Origin: Rhodeus uyekii
Lineage: Eukaryota; Chordata; Actinopteri; Cypriniformes; Acheilognathidae
Length of the DNA: 64,000 bases
Direction of reading: 5' to 3'
NCBI GenBank assembly: GCA_037043235.1
Contig: JAWRVZ010000029.1
Span: forward strand, 2,012,001 to 2,076,000
The number at the start of each line of letters is the position of its first letter. Position 1 is the stretch's first letter. The notes below the pieces were generated by a model. That model saw only the letters and a list, made by a program, of their open reading frames with translations. It did no database searches and was not told where the DNA came from. This document shows positions 1 to 10,633 of this stretch, in pieces. A program made the translations under genes and the position numbers.

Positions 1-367
1 CAGTCGCTGGCTTGGAGGTGGAGGCTGGGAAGTTTCCTTTTGTCTCTGTTCAACCTAATCTGCATAGTTTATGATCCTGTGTGGAACTTACTCCGATTCG
101 ATCAAACAAGGGTAGAAAATATGTAATGCATTTCAGCATTAAACAAAATACAGATTGAGAAAGAGCAGGCTGAACGAATTCAAATGATACCAAGGAAGGT
201 AGTAAGACATAGAGGGGTTTCGTTTAAACGATTATACACATTTAAACATCTAAATGAACTACCTAAAATAACTAAAAAGACTGCACATGGAGGGCATGCA
301 TACATACATACGAATACATCAGTGTTATACAAGTTTACATAGTGTATGTAGGCATTTTTGTATATTC

Positions 368-404
<37 letters not shown>

Positions 405-2794
405 ATGTGCCATCCTGTGGAATGTATGTAGGTATGTGGGGGGTGAAGGGAGGCCTGGAGGAGGACAAAGAGTTTTATTGCCCCAGGGCTGTAAAACGAC
501 TGTCCATGCAGACAGAGCTGCATTCTGAGTTTCCAAGTCTCATTCTGTTAAATCAAAAGTCACAATCAGATGTTTGTTTTTTGATCGATCAATTTGAGAC
601 ACCGTCCAGACGCTACAATTAATTATTTTATGTACCACGGATGCATTAAAAAACACTTAAAATGTTACAGAAGATGTATTATATTTCCGATAAACGTTGT
701 TCTTTTGACCTTTTGATTAATGAAAAAACCCTGAAAAGCTGTTTCCAAAAAATATTAGGCTGTTACTACTTAACTTTTTACTATATATTACTGTTGTGAT
801 TGTTCATCCTCTTTGTCATGATTCATCTGTGTATATTATTTAAGCAAATCTTTTCATAATCAATTGCCAACGGATGAAATCAAGCACCAACCTTCATTTC
901 TTTCTGTTTAAATATCCTATTTTTGCCTCCAAAATGTGAAGTAAAATGGATTACCAAAAGTATTTCACAGTGAATTTAAATGAGGAGCAGAGGAAGACAT
1001 TCACTTTATTCTCTTGCTTATGAGAGTTTTCTTCTGAGGAAAAACACCTCAGTAATCTCCTCTAGACTTTCAGAACCATATCAAAAAGGTTTAACCAAGC
1101 AAGAGATTTCAGTATGAACTCATGAACATTTCTTATGCAGATTCTTCCAAGCCCAAATCACGTGAGCCTTACAATTAACACGAACTTCACAGCTCAACAC
1201 TTGTACAGTATGTTGTCCGTAAAAGTGTGTGATCATCTAGTGGATGGCCTCTCCCTGACCCCACTGGAGCCATTTGGGTGCCCAGGAAAACTAGAACCAG
1301 AGAAACCACTTGAACAAGCAATCTGTGAGCTATAAAATGTCTTTCTGGGAAGAGAGAGAGAGAAAGAAAGCAAGGGTGGAGATGAAGGTGAAGAAAGAAA
1401 GCAGACATGAAGCTAATCTTGAAGCTCAGAGCACTTGTTCGTCTCCTCACAGCCCTCTCCATTATGTGCTTAGTATTATGTATGTAATTGTCTGCACCCT
1501 CTCCTCCAGTAAGCGCACTGTAATACCTTCACTAATGTGCCGAACTGCTGAATGGGGCTTGATTGAGAGACGCCGTCGACATGATTAAATGCCATGAAAT
1601 CATTTGTCAGCCTCTGGAAACCTTTAGTTGTCCATTGATTCCCTGCCCTCAATCAGTGATCTCTCTTCTCTTCTGTCTTGATCTGATTACTCTTTATTTG
1701 CTTCCCTTTCCATACTTAGACCCCTGGATAAGAGTTACAGTCTCACCGAGGGTCTTTATGGTCTGTCTCTCTTTTTCATAAATCTGTTTTTGTGGGGTCT
1801 ATTAAAGAGAGGGGCTGTTTTTATGAGGGTGATTAATCACCCTGTCATTGTGGCACTGCAGGACCACCGCTATCACACAAAGCTCCATGAAGCTTCACCG
1901 CACGCCACATACTCGCAATCTACTGTGCAGCAAGTTGAGGAATATTGATTCTGGGAAAACTGGAGTCTGACCCAATATGTGCACTACGTTAGGTGTCATG
2001 CACAGCCACTAGGGGGCGAAGGAGATGTTTACTTTTGAACACGTCATTTCGCCTGTTGGACAGGGTGAAAAACCCATTTGCAAATAATTCAAATAATTTT
2101 TCACAATCTTGCTTTGGCTCAATTCTCGAAATGAGATTTTTTTACCCCCCCTAAAACAATAAATTCTGATCTCTGAATCTCTCAAATTTGCAAAAGACTA
2201 AATACAATTGTCTACAATTTGCCCAATAAATGCACATGGCTTGTTCATGATGAGTTGATTCTCAGTGAAATGATCAAACTCTTCACATTCAATTACGCAT
2301 TCAATTATAAAAATTTTTTTAGACATGCATGCATATTCCATAAACATTCGACATGGAACGTTTGGGATGTCTGTTAGATTGGCAGTAGCCTGAGATTGTA
2401 TTGAAGTAGTAATCACAATCTCACAAATCAACCAATCAAGTTTGGAAGCACATATATGGAGTTTGCCCAGCATAATCACTGCTATTTTTGAACATGGAGG
2501 AATGTCACAACCTTAAACAGCAGCAGCTACAGCAGTCCTGTATAAATACATTTGTATTCATGCAGTACATTTATTTTTATAGAAATGTGTTTCACATGAA
2601 CAGAAGATTCACAGTTGCTTGCCATGGAAGAGCAATAGGATGGTATAAGAATGCGAGTTGGTGTTGTGGGAAGGCATAGAGTATGTATGTCCTATAGTAT
2701 TGACTTTTTCTAGTAAATGTGTACCTACTGTTGAAATCCGAATGTAAAAATCTCAGTGTTACACAAGAGCACTAAGCTATAGGCAGAACCTGTG
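1..2794. other. sdk2 intron 5 (partial), no gene
   Basis: This stretch lies downstream of the last sdk2 exon in the window and is read as the beginning of intron 5, which runs off the left edge. The next expected sdk2 exon is not visible on the minus strand. It holds a GT microsatellite near 370-398, a run of ordinary AT-rich sequence and no ORF with recognisable domains. The open frames of about 90-118 codons here have no family resemblance, and the 180-536 frame simply crosses the GT repeat. Confidence 0.6.
369..398. repeat. (GT)n microsatellite
   Basis: About 14 uninterrupted GT units are seen directly. It lies inside the inferred sdk2 intron 5. It explains the HTHTHTHT and CVCVCV runs in the overlapping open frames, so those frames are not genes. 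Confidence 0.95.
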
Positions 2795-2796
2795 TA

Positions 2797-3150
2797 CAGT
2801 AATCCCTCGCCACTTCGCGGTTCAAGTTTCGCGGCCTCAGTGCATCATGGATTTAAAAAAAAATTATCGAAAAATAACAATTCAAAAATACCGCCATATC
2901 GGCAGCCGTATTGCGGAAAGCAGCGTTGCTTCATCGTGATGCGAGAGAAACGGTTTCCCAGGATGCCAGACAAAAAAACTCTCTCAGAGGCTTTGTAAAC
3001 ACCCACGTGATTGGTTCCCGGTGCGAGATCGACCAATGAGAGCACGAGTGGATGTATCCCGTGAGCTGATTGGCTGATCCTACTTCGTGGATTTTCACCT
3101 ATTGCGGGGTGTTCCGGTCCACATTAACCGTGATAAACAAGGGATCACTG
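2797..3150. mobile_element. Non-autonomous Tc1/mariner (Tigger-like) MITE, copy A
   Basis: The element begins CAGTAATCCCTCGCCACTTC and ends with the matching inverted terminus AAACAAGGGATCACTG. It is flanked on both sides by TA (2795-2796 and 3151-3152), the target duplication of the Tc1/mariner superfamily. The TCCCTCG..TTCGCGG terminus resembles pogo/Tigger-type ends. No transposase frame is present. A second copy in the opposite orientation is at 57746-58106 and shares the interior (gatcagcc, gagagtttctct, aaaccg blocks). It ends only about 20 bp from the exon 5 splice donor of sdk2. Confidence 0.85.
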
Positions 3151-3172
3151 TATATTCTTTTTCAGAACTCAC

Positions 3173-3306
3173 TCTCTACATTCAGGATGACGGGCTGGCT
3201 GGTCTTGTTCTCTCCGTTCTTGTCGTTGACGGCTTGGGCGTAGTACCTGCCCGCATCAGGGGCCACGGCGGAGAGGATGACAAGCGTGTTGTCCAGAGTA
3301 AGGGCT
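3173..3306 (-). CDS. sdk2: sdk2 exon 5: second half of Ig domain 2
   Basis: Read on the minus strand, an acceptor (ttag) precedes base 3306 and a GTGAGT donor follows base 3173. The 134-nt exon enters in phase 2 (AT from exon 4 plus A completes Ile) and leaves in phase 1. It encodes LTLDNTLVIL, the DAGRYYAQAVNDKNGEN segment and an NKTSQP stretch. That is the F-G strand region of a sidekick Ig domain, where a Tyr-Tyr pair stands in place of the usual Cys. NKT is a possible N-glycosylation site. In the family the protein is a type I membrane adhesion molecule with six Ig domains and thirteen fibronectin III domains that directs lamina-specific synapses in the retina. The following exon is outside the window. 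Confidence 0.93.
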
Positions 3307-3733
3307 CTAAGATATTCGAGAGAGAAAAGCAGAAACCGGCAAACATGTCAGTAAACAACTCAAACACACAGGAGCGCTGAGGAAAACTGTTTACGTCCAG
3401 TAGGCTGGGATGCTAACGTTATTTGCATTGACGACTCGAGTGGATAAGTGTTTTAGGATTGCTGGAGCTAAAATGCAGGTCATGCGCGAGTGTGTGTGGT
3501 TAAATGAGAGTCGACACTTGGAGTGCAGTGAGATTAGAGCCTGTGTATCTGTCAGCACAGGCCTGATCAGCCCAGATTAAACCGACTCCAGCACAATTAG
3601 AGTGAGGGCTCTCACTGAGTCCAAACCAAATGCGCCGTGGAATATCAATGCATTGAAGAAACAACAAACAAGCGGCAAACAAATCGTATGCTGTCAGGCT
3701 CTCTCACCATCATATAGGACCATTACTGCCGCT

Positions 3734-3797
<64 letters not shown>

Positions 3798-4426
3798 GGT
3801 CTGAGCAGCGCCGCTGGAGCCTCAGATGTTTATATAACCCCTGCTTCAACGCTCAGTGTCTCATTGGGGATTCCTCATATACTCCAGCTGGAAAAAACGT
3901 GTCTGAATGTTCTTCAGTCAGTTCGGTGGGGTGGGGGAACACAATCCTAAGTGTCTAAAGCCCTCATGTCACAAGTGACATGCCGGACGATCAGCATGAA
4001 TTATAGATCATCAAACATGCCGGCTGTTTTTTCGAGCCTCCTGCTGGCGGATGAAGTAAATTGATCTCAGGTGATTACTGAGACCTTTCTAACACAGACC
4101 ATGCAAACACACACTCACACACACAGGGTGCAAAGTCTGTCAATCATCCAAGGTCATCAATAAAGGCCTTTTGTCCATTTTGTCTAATTGGCTCCCGTGT
4201 TGCCGGCTTCCTCTATAGCCTTCAATCACATTTAGTCTAAAGTCAACAGGGGTTCTTATTATAACTGACTTTTTCAATGAGCGCCTGTGTAATAAATACT
4301 CCTGGAGTGTTTCTGGAAGTTCTGGGATAATTATACAATAGCATTGCACTCTCTGCAAGATATAAAAGCCCTTCTGTGAGAAGGGAGGATGTTAAGTTGA
4401 CTCTGAGCAAATGAAGAGAGGATTAC
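3307..4426 (-). other. sdk2 intron 4
   Basis: This is intron sequence between phase-matched exons 4 and 5. It contains a GA microsatellite (3742-3792) and a short CA stretch near 4105-4125. No coding frame is supported. Confidence 0.85.
3742..3792. repeat. (GA)n microsatellite
   Basis: About 25 uninterrupted GA units are visible inside sdk2 intron 4, so the transcript carries a polypyrimidine (CT)n tract on the sense strand. Confidence 0.95.
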
Positions 4427-4574
4427 ATGCGGCTACTGGGGGGGATCTTGCGACCGTCTCTGAACCATGTGATCCCGGGCCGCGGAAAGCTGTGGATTTG
4501 TGGTGGGAAGATCAATGCCGCCTCCCCCTGGGACACCACCTGAGATCGTTCACCCTCCACAAAGCCTTCCATGT
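4427..4574 (-). CDS. sdk2: sdk2 exon 4: first half of Ig domain 2
   Basis: The acceptor tttctcag precedes base 4574 and the donor GTAATC follows base 4427. The exon is 148 nt, entering in phase 1 (T+AC gives Tyr) and leaving in phase 2. It encodes YMEGFVEGE, then QGEAALIF, SFPRP and ITWFRDGRKIPPSSR, which closely follows the SDK2 family. The Trp of the Ig core (TWF) is present, but where most Ig domains have the B-strand Cys this exon has Ile/Phe. The partner position in exon 5 is Tyr, so this domain lacks the canonical disulphide. The splice phases fit both neighbours without a gap. Confidence 0.94.
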
Positions 4575-4929
4575 CTGAGAAACAAAGAGAGAGGAGGGAA
4601 AAAGGACAGTGAGGGGACTCCAAACTCGTGACGACTCACTTGGCAACACTTAATTCTTACGTGACAAATTTCTAGCATCAGCTTTTCTATATGCTGATCT
4701 GTCTGTTCGAAATTAAAGCGAAATGCTACTCTAAGCAGAAGATGTGCCAATCAAGTTTTTGTTATGATCCAAAAACTCAAAGTATTAGATTATAGTACAT
4801 TAATCATCCGGCAACAGACAGTTAACGCTTTGCTCTTTAAGCCAAATCTTGCTAATGTGCTTGCATCTTAATTGATCATACTTACAGAGTCTTAAGGGTC
4901 AGTCACACAGCCGATCACGCACGAATCAC

Positions 4930-5388
4930 TCACAAATCACGCACAGATTGGGTTTGTGCATGCTTGTGCGTCGAGAAATTGACAAAATTTTCGAGGTGTC
5001 GGGGGTAGAAATCACTGACAAAACACGCATCATTTACAATCACGTCGACGCATACGAGCAAATACGGTGCAGCATTCAACGAACATTCGCCAAACACACG
5101 CCAAACACGCACGCTTCGCGAATGTTCCACGTACAAGCACTTTTGTTCTGCGCATGTCGACGCACGCCTGGGGGTCAGTCTCTGCACAAGCTCATCAAAC
5201 ATGTCTGGAGGCATTCTCATGAAGTTCTGGAAGGATCTTGGGTCTTCATTTCTGAGCTCCACCATTAAGCGGTCATACAAGCCCTGCTCTGGTCTTCTAG
5301 TGATCCAGTTTCTGGTCCAGACAGCCCGGATCTGTTGTCTTCTCCTGCGTCTTCTTTTCCTGGCCAACATCTGATGAAGTTGCACCAT
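4930..5388 (-). pseudogene. HARBI1-like transposase, N-terminal fragment
   Basis: A 152-codon open frame begins MVQLHQMLARKRRRRRRQQ and continues VWTRNWITRRPEQGLYDRL, then RNEDPRSFQNFMRM and PDMFDELVQRLTPR. The Trp-rich segment followed by a LR.EDP..F..F.RM....FDEL motif is the N-terminal region of Harbinger/HARBI1-type nucleases, upstream of the catalytic DDE domain. Similarity stops near codon 77 (about base 5157). The remaining 75 codons are simply the terminal part of the MITE read through. No DDE residues remain, so no nuclease activity is expected. A TATAAAAG-like box sits about 107 bp upstream of the ATG. The fragment lies on the same strand as sdk2, within its intron 3. Confidence 0.8.
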
Positions 5389-5494
5389 CTTGGCATTCTG
5401 GTTCTACACCATAATATCTCTTCTTAGAGGGTTCATCGTGATATGGACCCCTTGGCAGCAAGGTCTGGAATGGCAAAAGTGCCCGAAATGGCTG

Positions 5495-5502
5495 CTTTTA
5501 TA
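5495..5502 (-). promoter_or_regulatory. TATA-like box of the Harbinger element
   Basis: On the minus strand the sequence reads TATAAAAG about 107 bp before the transposase-fragment ATG at 5388. The spacing suits a class II core promoter kept from the autonomous parent. Function is inferred only. Confidence 0.45.
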
Positions 5503-6002
5503 TGCCAAAAATCATACGTGAGTTGTCAGTGATTCATCCATTTTCCGTCAGTTAGTCGTGCGTCCATGTAAGTTATTCCTGCGTCGGCTGTACGTGGCAA
5601 TGCGTCGGAAATGCGTCAGTGAATGTGCATCGTTATGCGTTTTCCGTCAGTGATATGTCAGTTATTCATCAGTTTTGTAAGGGAGTGTCAGTTGATGGTG
5701 GACGTACGTGGTTTCGAACCAGTTCCGACGCATAAGTATAGTCAACGCATACTCGACGCATAAACTATGCACGCCGACTCATGAATAACGCACACCAACG
5801 CATAGTGGTGTGTTGGAACAATTTTGAACCATTCAAAACTCAAAATCACGCACAAAACACCTTCAACGCACATCCACTTACAATCACTGACGGTTCACGC
5901 TCGTTCCACCGACGAATTACGCATGCGTAATTCGTGCGTTTTTGCTGTGTGACTGGCCCTTTAGGATTTATTGTTTGCATTGTATTGTGACGTGACACTT
6001 AC

Positions 6003-6109
6003 AGGCGACCTGGACTTGTGAACTCCTCTGCATCAGAGCTCCCACTCTGTTCCTGACGATGCATCTGTAGAAGCCCGCATGGGAGCGGTCCAGTGATGGA
6101 ATTACATAC
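6003..6109 (-). CDS. sdk2: sdk2 exon 3: end of Ig domain 1
   Basis: The exon is 107 nt, bounded on the minus strand by acceptor ttcaccag before 6109 and donor GTAAGT after 6003. It enters with one base completing an AG|G Arg codon and leaves in phase 1. It encodes YVIPSLDRSHAGFYRC, IVRNRVGAL and a QVQVA strand. The D.....GFYRC pattern is the classic Ig F-strand, and this Cys pairs with the Cys of exon 2. The segment matches the sidekick family closely and has the SDK2-type SLDR.HAGFYRC spelling rather than the SDK1 type. Both splice phases agree with exons 2 and 4. Confidence 0.94.
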
Positions 6110-6887
6110 CTGGTGAAGAAGAAAATCGGAATCCTATCAACCCCTGTTTGCTACTTTTCATAGTCAAAGATTGGGAGATTGCAGGAAGCCCAAAGCAGTG
6201 GCTATAACAAACGGCCTTTGATCTAAAAAATCTATTTATTGGTTTATGATTAATCATGCAGTTCTAGCTTCTGCTTAAGTGCATATCAGGCCACAACACT
6301 CAGCCAGCTCAGAGTTTCCATGAATAACCTGTTGAAGTAAGAACCCTCATCAACAATAGATAGGAGTCCTCGGGCAACCCTGATGCTGTGATCAAAAACA
6401 CACACAGGAGAGGCCACTGACACTTCAGGTTGAACAAAGGAGAGAAATATTTATGAATATGGACTGGGCCTCAATCTAATAGTGGCCTACCAAGCATAAG
6501 GCTGGGTGACCTATGACAATCAAAGGAAGCTGAGCACCACAGGGTATGGTGCATACAGAGCAAGCTGACCACTAGTTAACCAATGGGAGACATGGGCCCC
6601 CTCAAGGCATACAATCCAAACTGACTTCTAGGGACCCCTTCCCGACATTAAAGGGGTACTTCACTACTGTCAAAACTTGGCTGCCTATGCAGTAGATTTA
6701 TTTTGATTTTTTTTAGACTGCAGTGCTACCTGACAAGAGAAAAAAAAAGAAAAAAGGCGGTTGTCGTCCCTTTAGCCAAATAGGTAGGACAACTGAGATA
6801 CCCATAATGCACTGGTCCTGTTGCCATCCAAGGTCACTCCTACTAGTCTGCTATTGATACGCTTGACCAGAGACAAACACTGCCTTA

Positions 6888-7040
6888 ATTTACAGTTACA
6901 TTTATGCATTTGGCAGACACTTTTATCCAAAGCGACTTGCATTGCATTCAAGAAACACATTGACATTCTAATCAGTTCTTGCTTTCCCTGGGAATCAAAC
7001 CCATAACCTTGGCAGGAAATCCAGTAGCTCAAACAGTAGC
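6888..7040 (-). mobile_element. tRNA-derived SINE with L2-type tail, copy 1
   Basis: On the minus strand a tRNA-like head carries a B-box-like GGTTTGATTCC, then the family body (agcaagaactgattagaatg), then the tail AAGTCGCTTTGGATAAAAG. The same body and tail occur at 27480-27640 and 53578-53730, which defines one SINE family. The tail is the widespread teleost L2-clade LINE 3' end, consistent with L2-driven mobilisation as described for HAmo-type cyprinid SINEs. Confidence 0.8.
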
Positions 7041-7815
7041 TGATCGATTTAGTAGGAAATACTCCTTAGCAAACTTTTAGTTATAATAGTATGGACTTGG
7101 ATTGATCGCGGGTGCAAGAATTCAAAGAGTAAATGCTTAGCGGGAGTGAGTTACTTTTGGGTTTCCAGTAAAGGATCCAGCGCGTTGAAGGCAGTGGCTA
7201 AAGATTGCAAATAATCGTAAATATGGAGAGAATGCCATGAAGGAGATATGAAAAACCCTAGGGATTGTAGTCAAAATTTCATACTGGATGATTATGAATA
7301 CACTGTTTTATGCCAAACAGAGGGGTAAAAAACTGGATAGAAAACAATTAGGCACTTAATGTTGGCATAAAATAAAAATTCACCCTATCGATTTTCGAAA
7401 TGCAGTGATTGATGTGAGCATTTCATTCATGCATATGATTCATTTGAACAAAAAAATTATGTTAATTAAAATCATAACTTTAAGTCTATTTAACCGTTGC
7501 CCCTTTCTTCTGCCTCCATCCAATCAACAACTGATGAACAGAAGTCGCAGCTCTTTATTTTCTTCTTTTTTGATAATCTGTTACAGTAAGATGTGTCAAA
7601 ATACGAGGGAAAAAATATGTTGCTACTTCCATTTCATTGCAATTTATGGGCTTACGGTTATTTATTACCACCAGTGTCCGAGTTTCTTGGCACATTCAAT
7701 GCAAACTGACCACTAGGGGCACATTTTCAAAATCAAACTTCCCAAATTGGGCTACTATTAAAAATAAATAAATGAACAGATAAAAATATTACAGCAAAAA
7801 TCCACAACTGAATAC

Positions 7816-7992
7816 TTAAAGGAATAGTTCATCCAAAAATGAAAATTATATCATATTTTACTCTTTAATCTTTACATATAGTTCCAATTTTCTTTCTCCA
7901 GTGAAACAGAAGAGAATATACTTTGCAAGAAAGTCATATGTCATGTAAAGCAACATAAAGGTGAGTTAATAATCATAAAACTATCCCTTTAA
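7816..7992. mobile_element. AAGGRATAGTTC-type MITE
   Basis: Ends are TTAAAGGAATAGTTCATCC and ..ACTATCCCTTTAA, an inverted pair enclosing only about 140 bp. This is the very abundant cyprinid MITE whose interior normally reads like atgaaaattctgtcatcatt. The copy here is diverged but nearly complete. It has no coding capacity. Confidence 0.8.
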
Positions 7993-9797
7993 GATTCCTG
8001 TAGCTTTTGCAGTCACCCTCGTGACTTAACGTAGGGTAAGGGGTCTTTGTCTGTCCCTGGATATGAGTTATTTATTTGTTTTGAACATCTGCAATCGTAG
8101 TCATGCACGCTATTGAAATAATAATAATACATTTTAAAAACTGGGCCATCATCATGAAAACGAAGTAGGCAAGTGTGTTTTTACACCTACGCACACGGCC
8201 TCAGTCACGAGCCTGTGACAAGACCTATTAGTTAAATGGAGTGATAAAGAGAGAGACGAACATGTGGGCAGTGGTGCTTTAATTCAACACCGCCAGCTAC
8301 TTTTCCCATACTTTAGTTTTCCTGCATTACCAGTCACAGGTTTAGTATAACCTGCCGAAGTGAATTCAAGATTCTTCTTTGATCGGTGAATGCAGGGAAT
8401 ACAAAGAAGAGAGCAGGTCCCCGTTCCCTGAAAAAAGAAACTGTGCAAACACACACACACACACAGACACGCTTTTCAGTGTCTGAGAGGTAGGAGACTG
8501 CTGGGAAGTTTCAGTCACCAGGGATATTTTGGAGATGCTCTGTGGACTGCGTCGGAAACAGCTCCTATTGTCTTGACTGACAGGCAGAAAACCCGTAGAG
8601 AGAGAGGGAACCTCTGCAAGAGGCTAGGAAATGTCTGACTCGACCATTACCTGGAGTAAGCACTGCAGGTAGCTTAGACTTCAGCCATTAGAAAGGCTTA
8701 AAATGCAAAGTCAAAAATGAAAGAGTTCAACTAAAGCTCTGTGGTCAGCAGGTAAAAAGAATGTGAGCAAAAAATATTACCCAGCCACCTCACTGTGACC
8801 AGAGAGAGAGAGAAAATCGCTTTGCTTTCTCAAATATAAATATTACATATGGCTCTCGAAGCTATTGAAAATAATTCACAAGGCACTCGACTACACCTGC
8901 TCTTTCTTGATTGATAATTCCAAACTGTCTTCACCACCAGGGATACAACATTTATGCAGAATACATAAAACAAAACACGGACGACAGCGATTGCTCAGGA
9001 AATATATCTCATTCTCATTTAATGTGAGCTGAGAGGCAATATGAGGGTGATTTCATGGCTGCAGAGGGAATGAGGCACTGCAACTCAAGAGGATTACAAT
9101 CCACAAACGCTCATGACTCACCAAAAAGAAATGGAAATAAATTGCAGACAAACTGAATGAAATTTGTTGTGATTGAAACTGTAGTTAATGCTGTATTTGT
9201 GACTGTGATTAAGTCTAAATGCGTGTTTCTTCAACTACAGGAACTTCCGTGCTCTTGGTTAGTTTCTTTCAAACTAAAATATTTCAATTTTGTTTCTTTG
9301 TTGCATGAAGGTCACATTAAAAGGATCTTGGAAACTTTTTACCAGGCCTTCATTGTTTTTCTTTCCTACTTTTCAAATTCCTGTTCTGAATAGATTTTAT
9401 TCTTCTTCTCTCAGACCCAGAGATTCAATCTTAAAATATGAAAATTCATTATCATTGTTTTGCAGTGTATTGTCTGAGACGAAAATAAAGGAAACGTATA
9501 TTTTAGCAGTAATTTTGACAAACTGTGAAAAGCATTTATGTATTTAAAATGTCATTTTTGGAATAAATCGAACAAACTTTAGTGTAAATGTCAAAATTAA
9601 AATGTATTTTCTGTCACCTTTTCTATTTCCACCACCAAATGTTACTAAGTATAATATATTATTTGAGATGTGACTGTGCTGGGAATGTACGGTCACCTTA
9701 AGACTAGTGAGAGAGTAAAAAGTGCATTTTTTAAATGTCTACAGGGCCAAAACTTGCAGAAACACTCATACAGCAGTGGGAAGATGGGAAGTGTCAC

Positions 9798-9957
9798 CTG
9801 TACTCCAGGGAGAAACGCGTCAACTCGGTACCGTTGTAAAGCCATTTGAACTCCAGGGGCCAGCTGCCCTCAGCCATGCAAGTGAGAACCACCCGGTTTC
9901 CTTCCAGGTGGATCTGGGATGCCACCGGCTCCATCTTGAAGTAGGGTGGGACATCAT
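9798..9957 (-). CDS. sdk2: sdk2 exon 2: first half of Ig domain 1
   Basis: Read on the minus strand, a long CT tract and cag acceptor precede base 9957 and donor GTGACA follows 9798. The 160-nt exon begins with two bases of a split codon (so exon 1 must end in phase 1) and ends with AG of an Arg codon. It encodes DVPPYFKMEPV, HLEGNRVVLTCMAEGSWPLE, FKWLYNGTEL and RFSLEYR. LTC and the KW Trp are the Ig B-strand Cys and core Trp. NGT is a possible glycosylation site. DVPPYFK..PV is the mature N-terminus of sidekick proteins, and FSLEYR favours SDK2 over SDK1. This is the first Ig domain, used for homophilic adhesion. Confidence 0.95.
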
Positions 9958-10117
9958 CTGGAGGGAGAGAGAGAGCGAGAGATAAAGAAAGAGGCTTAGC
10001 GTGTTTAACCCAAGTAGGACATGTTCCTGGATCAACGTCCTTGTTATTCCTAAGACAACATTTTTATCAACCAATCCGATATAAGGGTGAGATTTAGAGT
10101 CAGGCTTAGAGCTGAGG

Positions 10118-10190
10118 TTACATTTACATTTGCATGTATTTATTTTAGCAGACTCTTTTATCCAAAGCAACTTGCAAACCAGAATAATAC
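10118..10190 (-). mobile_element. SINE/L2 tail fragment
   Basis: On the minus strand the sequence reads like CAAGTTGCTTTGGATAAAAG followed by a diverged gtaaatgtaa tail. This is the same 3' tail as in the SINE copies elsewhere in the window, without the tRNA-like head. Confidence 0.6.
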
Positions 10191-10560
10191 AAGCAGATTA
10201 ATCCGAGGGAGAAAACAATACATGTAGAGCTATCATGTAGCAGTCAATTTCAGATGAGCATTAGGACAGTGCAGCACTTAAGCAGAAGTGGAAGTGGAAA
10301 AACAATGCTAGTGTTACATTCTGCTCCACAAAGGAGGATGAAGAGGAAGGTTTCATGTGAATATTAGAACGCTACATATTAAGCATTTAATTCAACATCA
10401 TAAAATGCAGAATTGCATGAGCTATGACAACCTCAGTCAGGATTTATTTTCCTGTGTTTTTCTTGCCCTTAGGGCATAAGAAACAGTATTTTAACTTCTT
10501 CTTTTTGTACACATATTTTCCAAAGAGATTTTCATATGTCTGCTTGAATGGACAGTATAT

Positions 10561-10633
10561 GTTTTTGCGTTTGACTGAAGAGATACTGTAACGTACTGTT
10601 TAATACAGTATCTCTTCAGTCAAAAGCAAAAAC
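10561..10633. repeat. Near-perfect 30-bp inverted repeat (hairpin)
   Basis: Left arm 10561-10590 and right arm 10604-10633 are reverse complements at 29 of 30 positions, separated by a 13-nt loop. The core of each arm is TTGACTGAAGAGATACTGTA. The sequence outside the arms shows no obvious extension. It could be a foldback element, a fixed inverted duplication or a hairpin transcript; nothing in the sequence decides among these. Confidence 0.85.

Larger units (their letters stand above)
4895..5960 (-). mobile_element. PIF/Harbinger element with internal deletion, copy 1
   Basis: The ends are inverted (AGGGTCAGTCACACAGC at the left, GCTGTGTGACTGGCCCT at the right) and flanked by TTA on both sides (4892-4894, 5961-5963), the Harbinger target duplication. 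The termini are full of CGCAC/GTGCG words that recur in the two shorter copies at 37252-37859 and 40253-40838, which lie in the opposite orientation. This 1,066-bp copy also keeps a transposase 5' part on the minus strand (5388 downwards) and a TATA-like box at 5502-5495. The rest of the transposase is missing, so it is non-autonomous. Confidence 0.9.
4575..6002 (-). other. sdk2 intron 3
   Basis: This is an intron between phase-matched exons 3 and 4. Three quarters of it is a single inserted Harbinger derivative (4895-5960), so without the insertion the intron would be about 360 bp. Confidence 0.85.
6110..9797 (-). other. sdk2 intron 2
   Basis: This 3.7-kb intron lies between phase-matched exons 2 and 3. 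It holds a reverse-oriented SINE (about 6888-7040), a small AAGGAATAGTTC-type MITE (7816-7992), a CA stretch near 8447-8466 and otherwise unremarkable AT-rich DNA. Open frames such as 9157-9393 and 7405-7716 have no recognisable domain. Confidence 0.8.

Noticed and set aside
3087..3380. Plus-strand 97-codon frame across sdk2 exon 5
   Set aside because: It is the antisense shadow of exon 5 plus MITE sequence.
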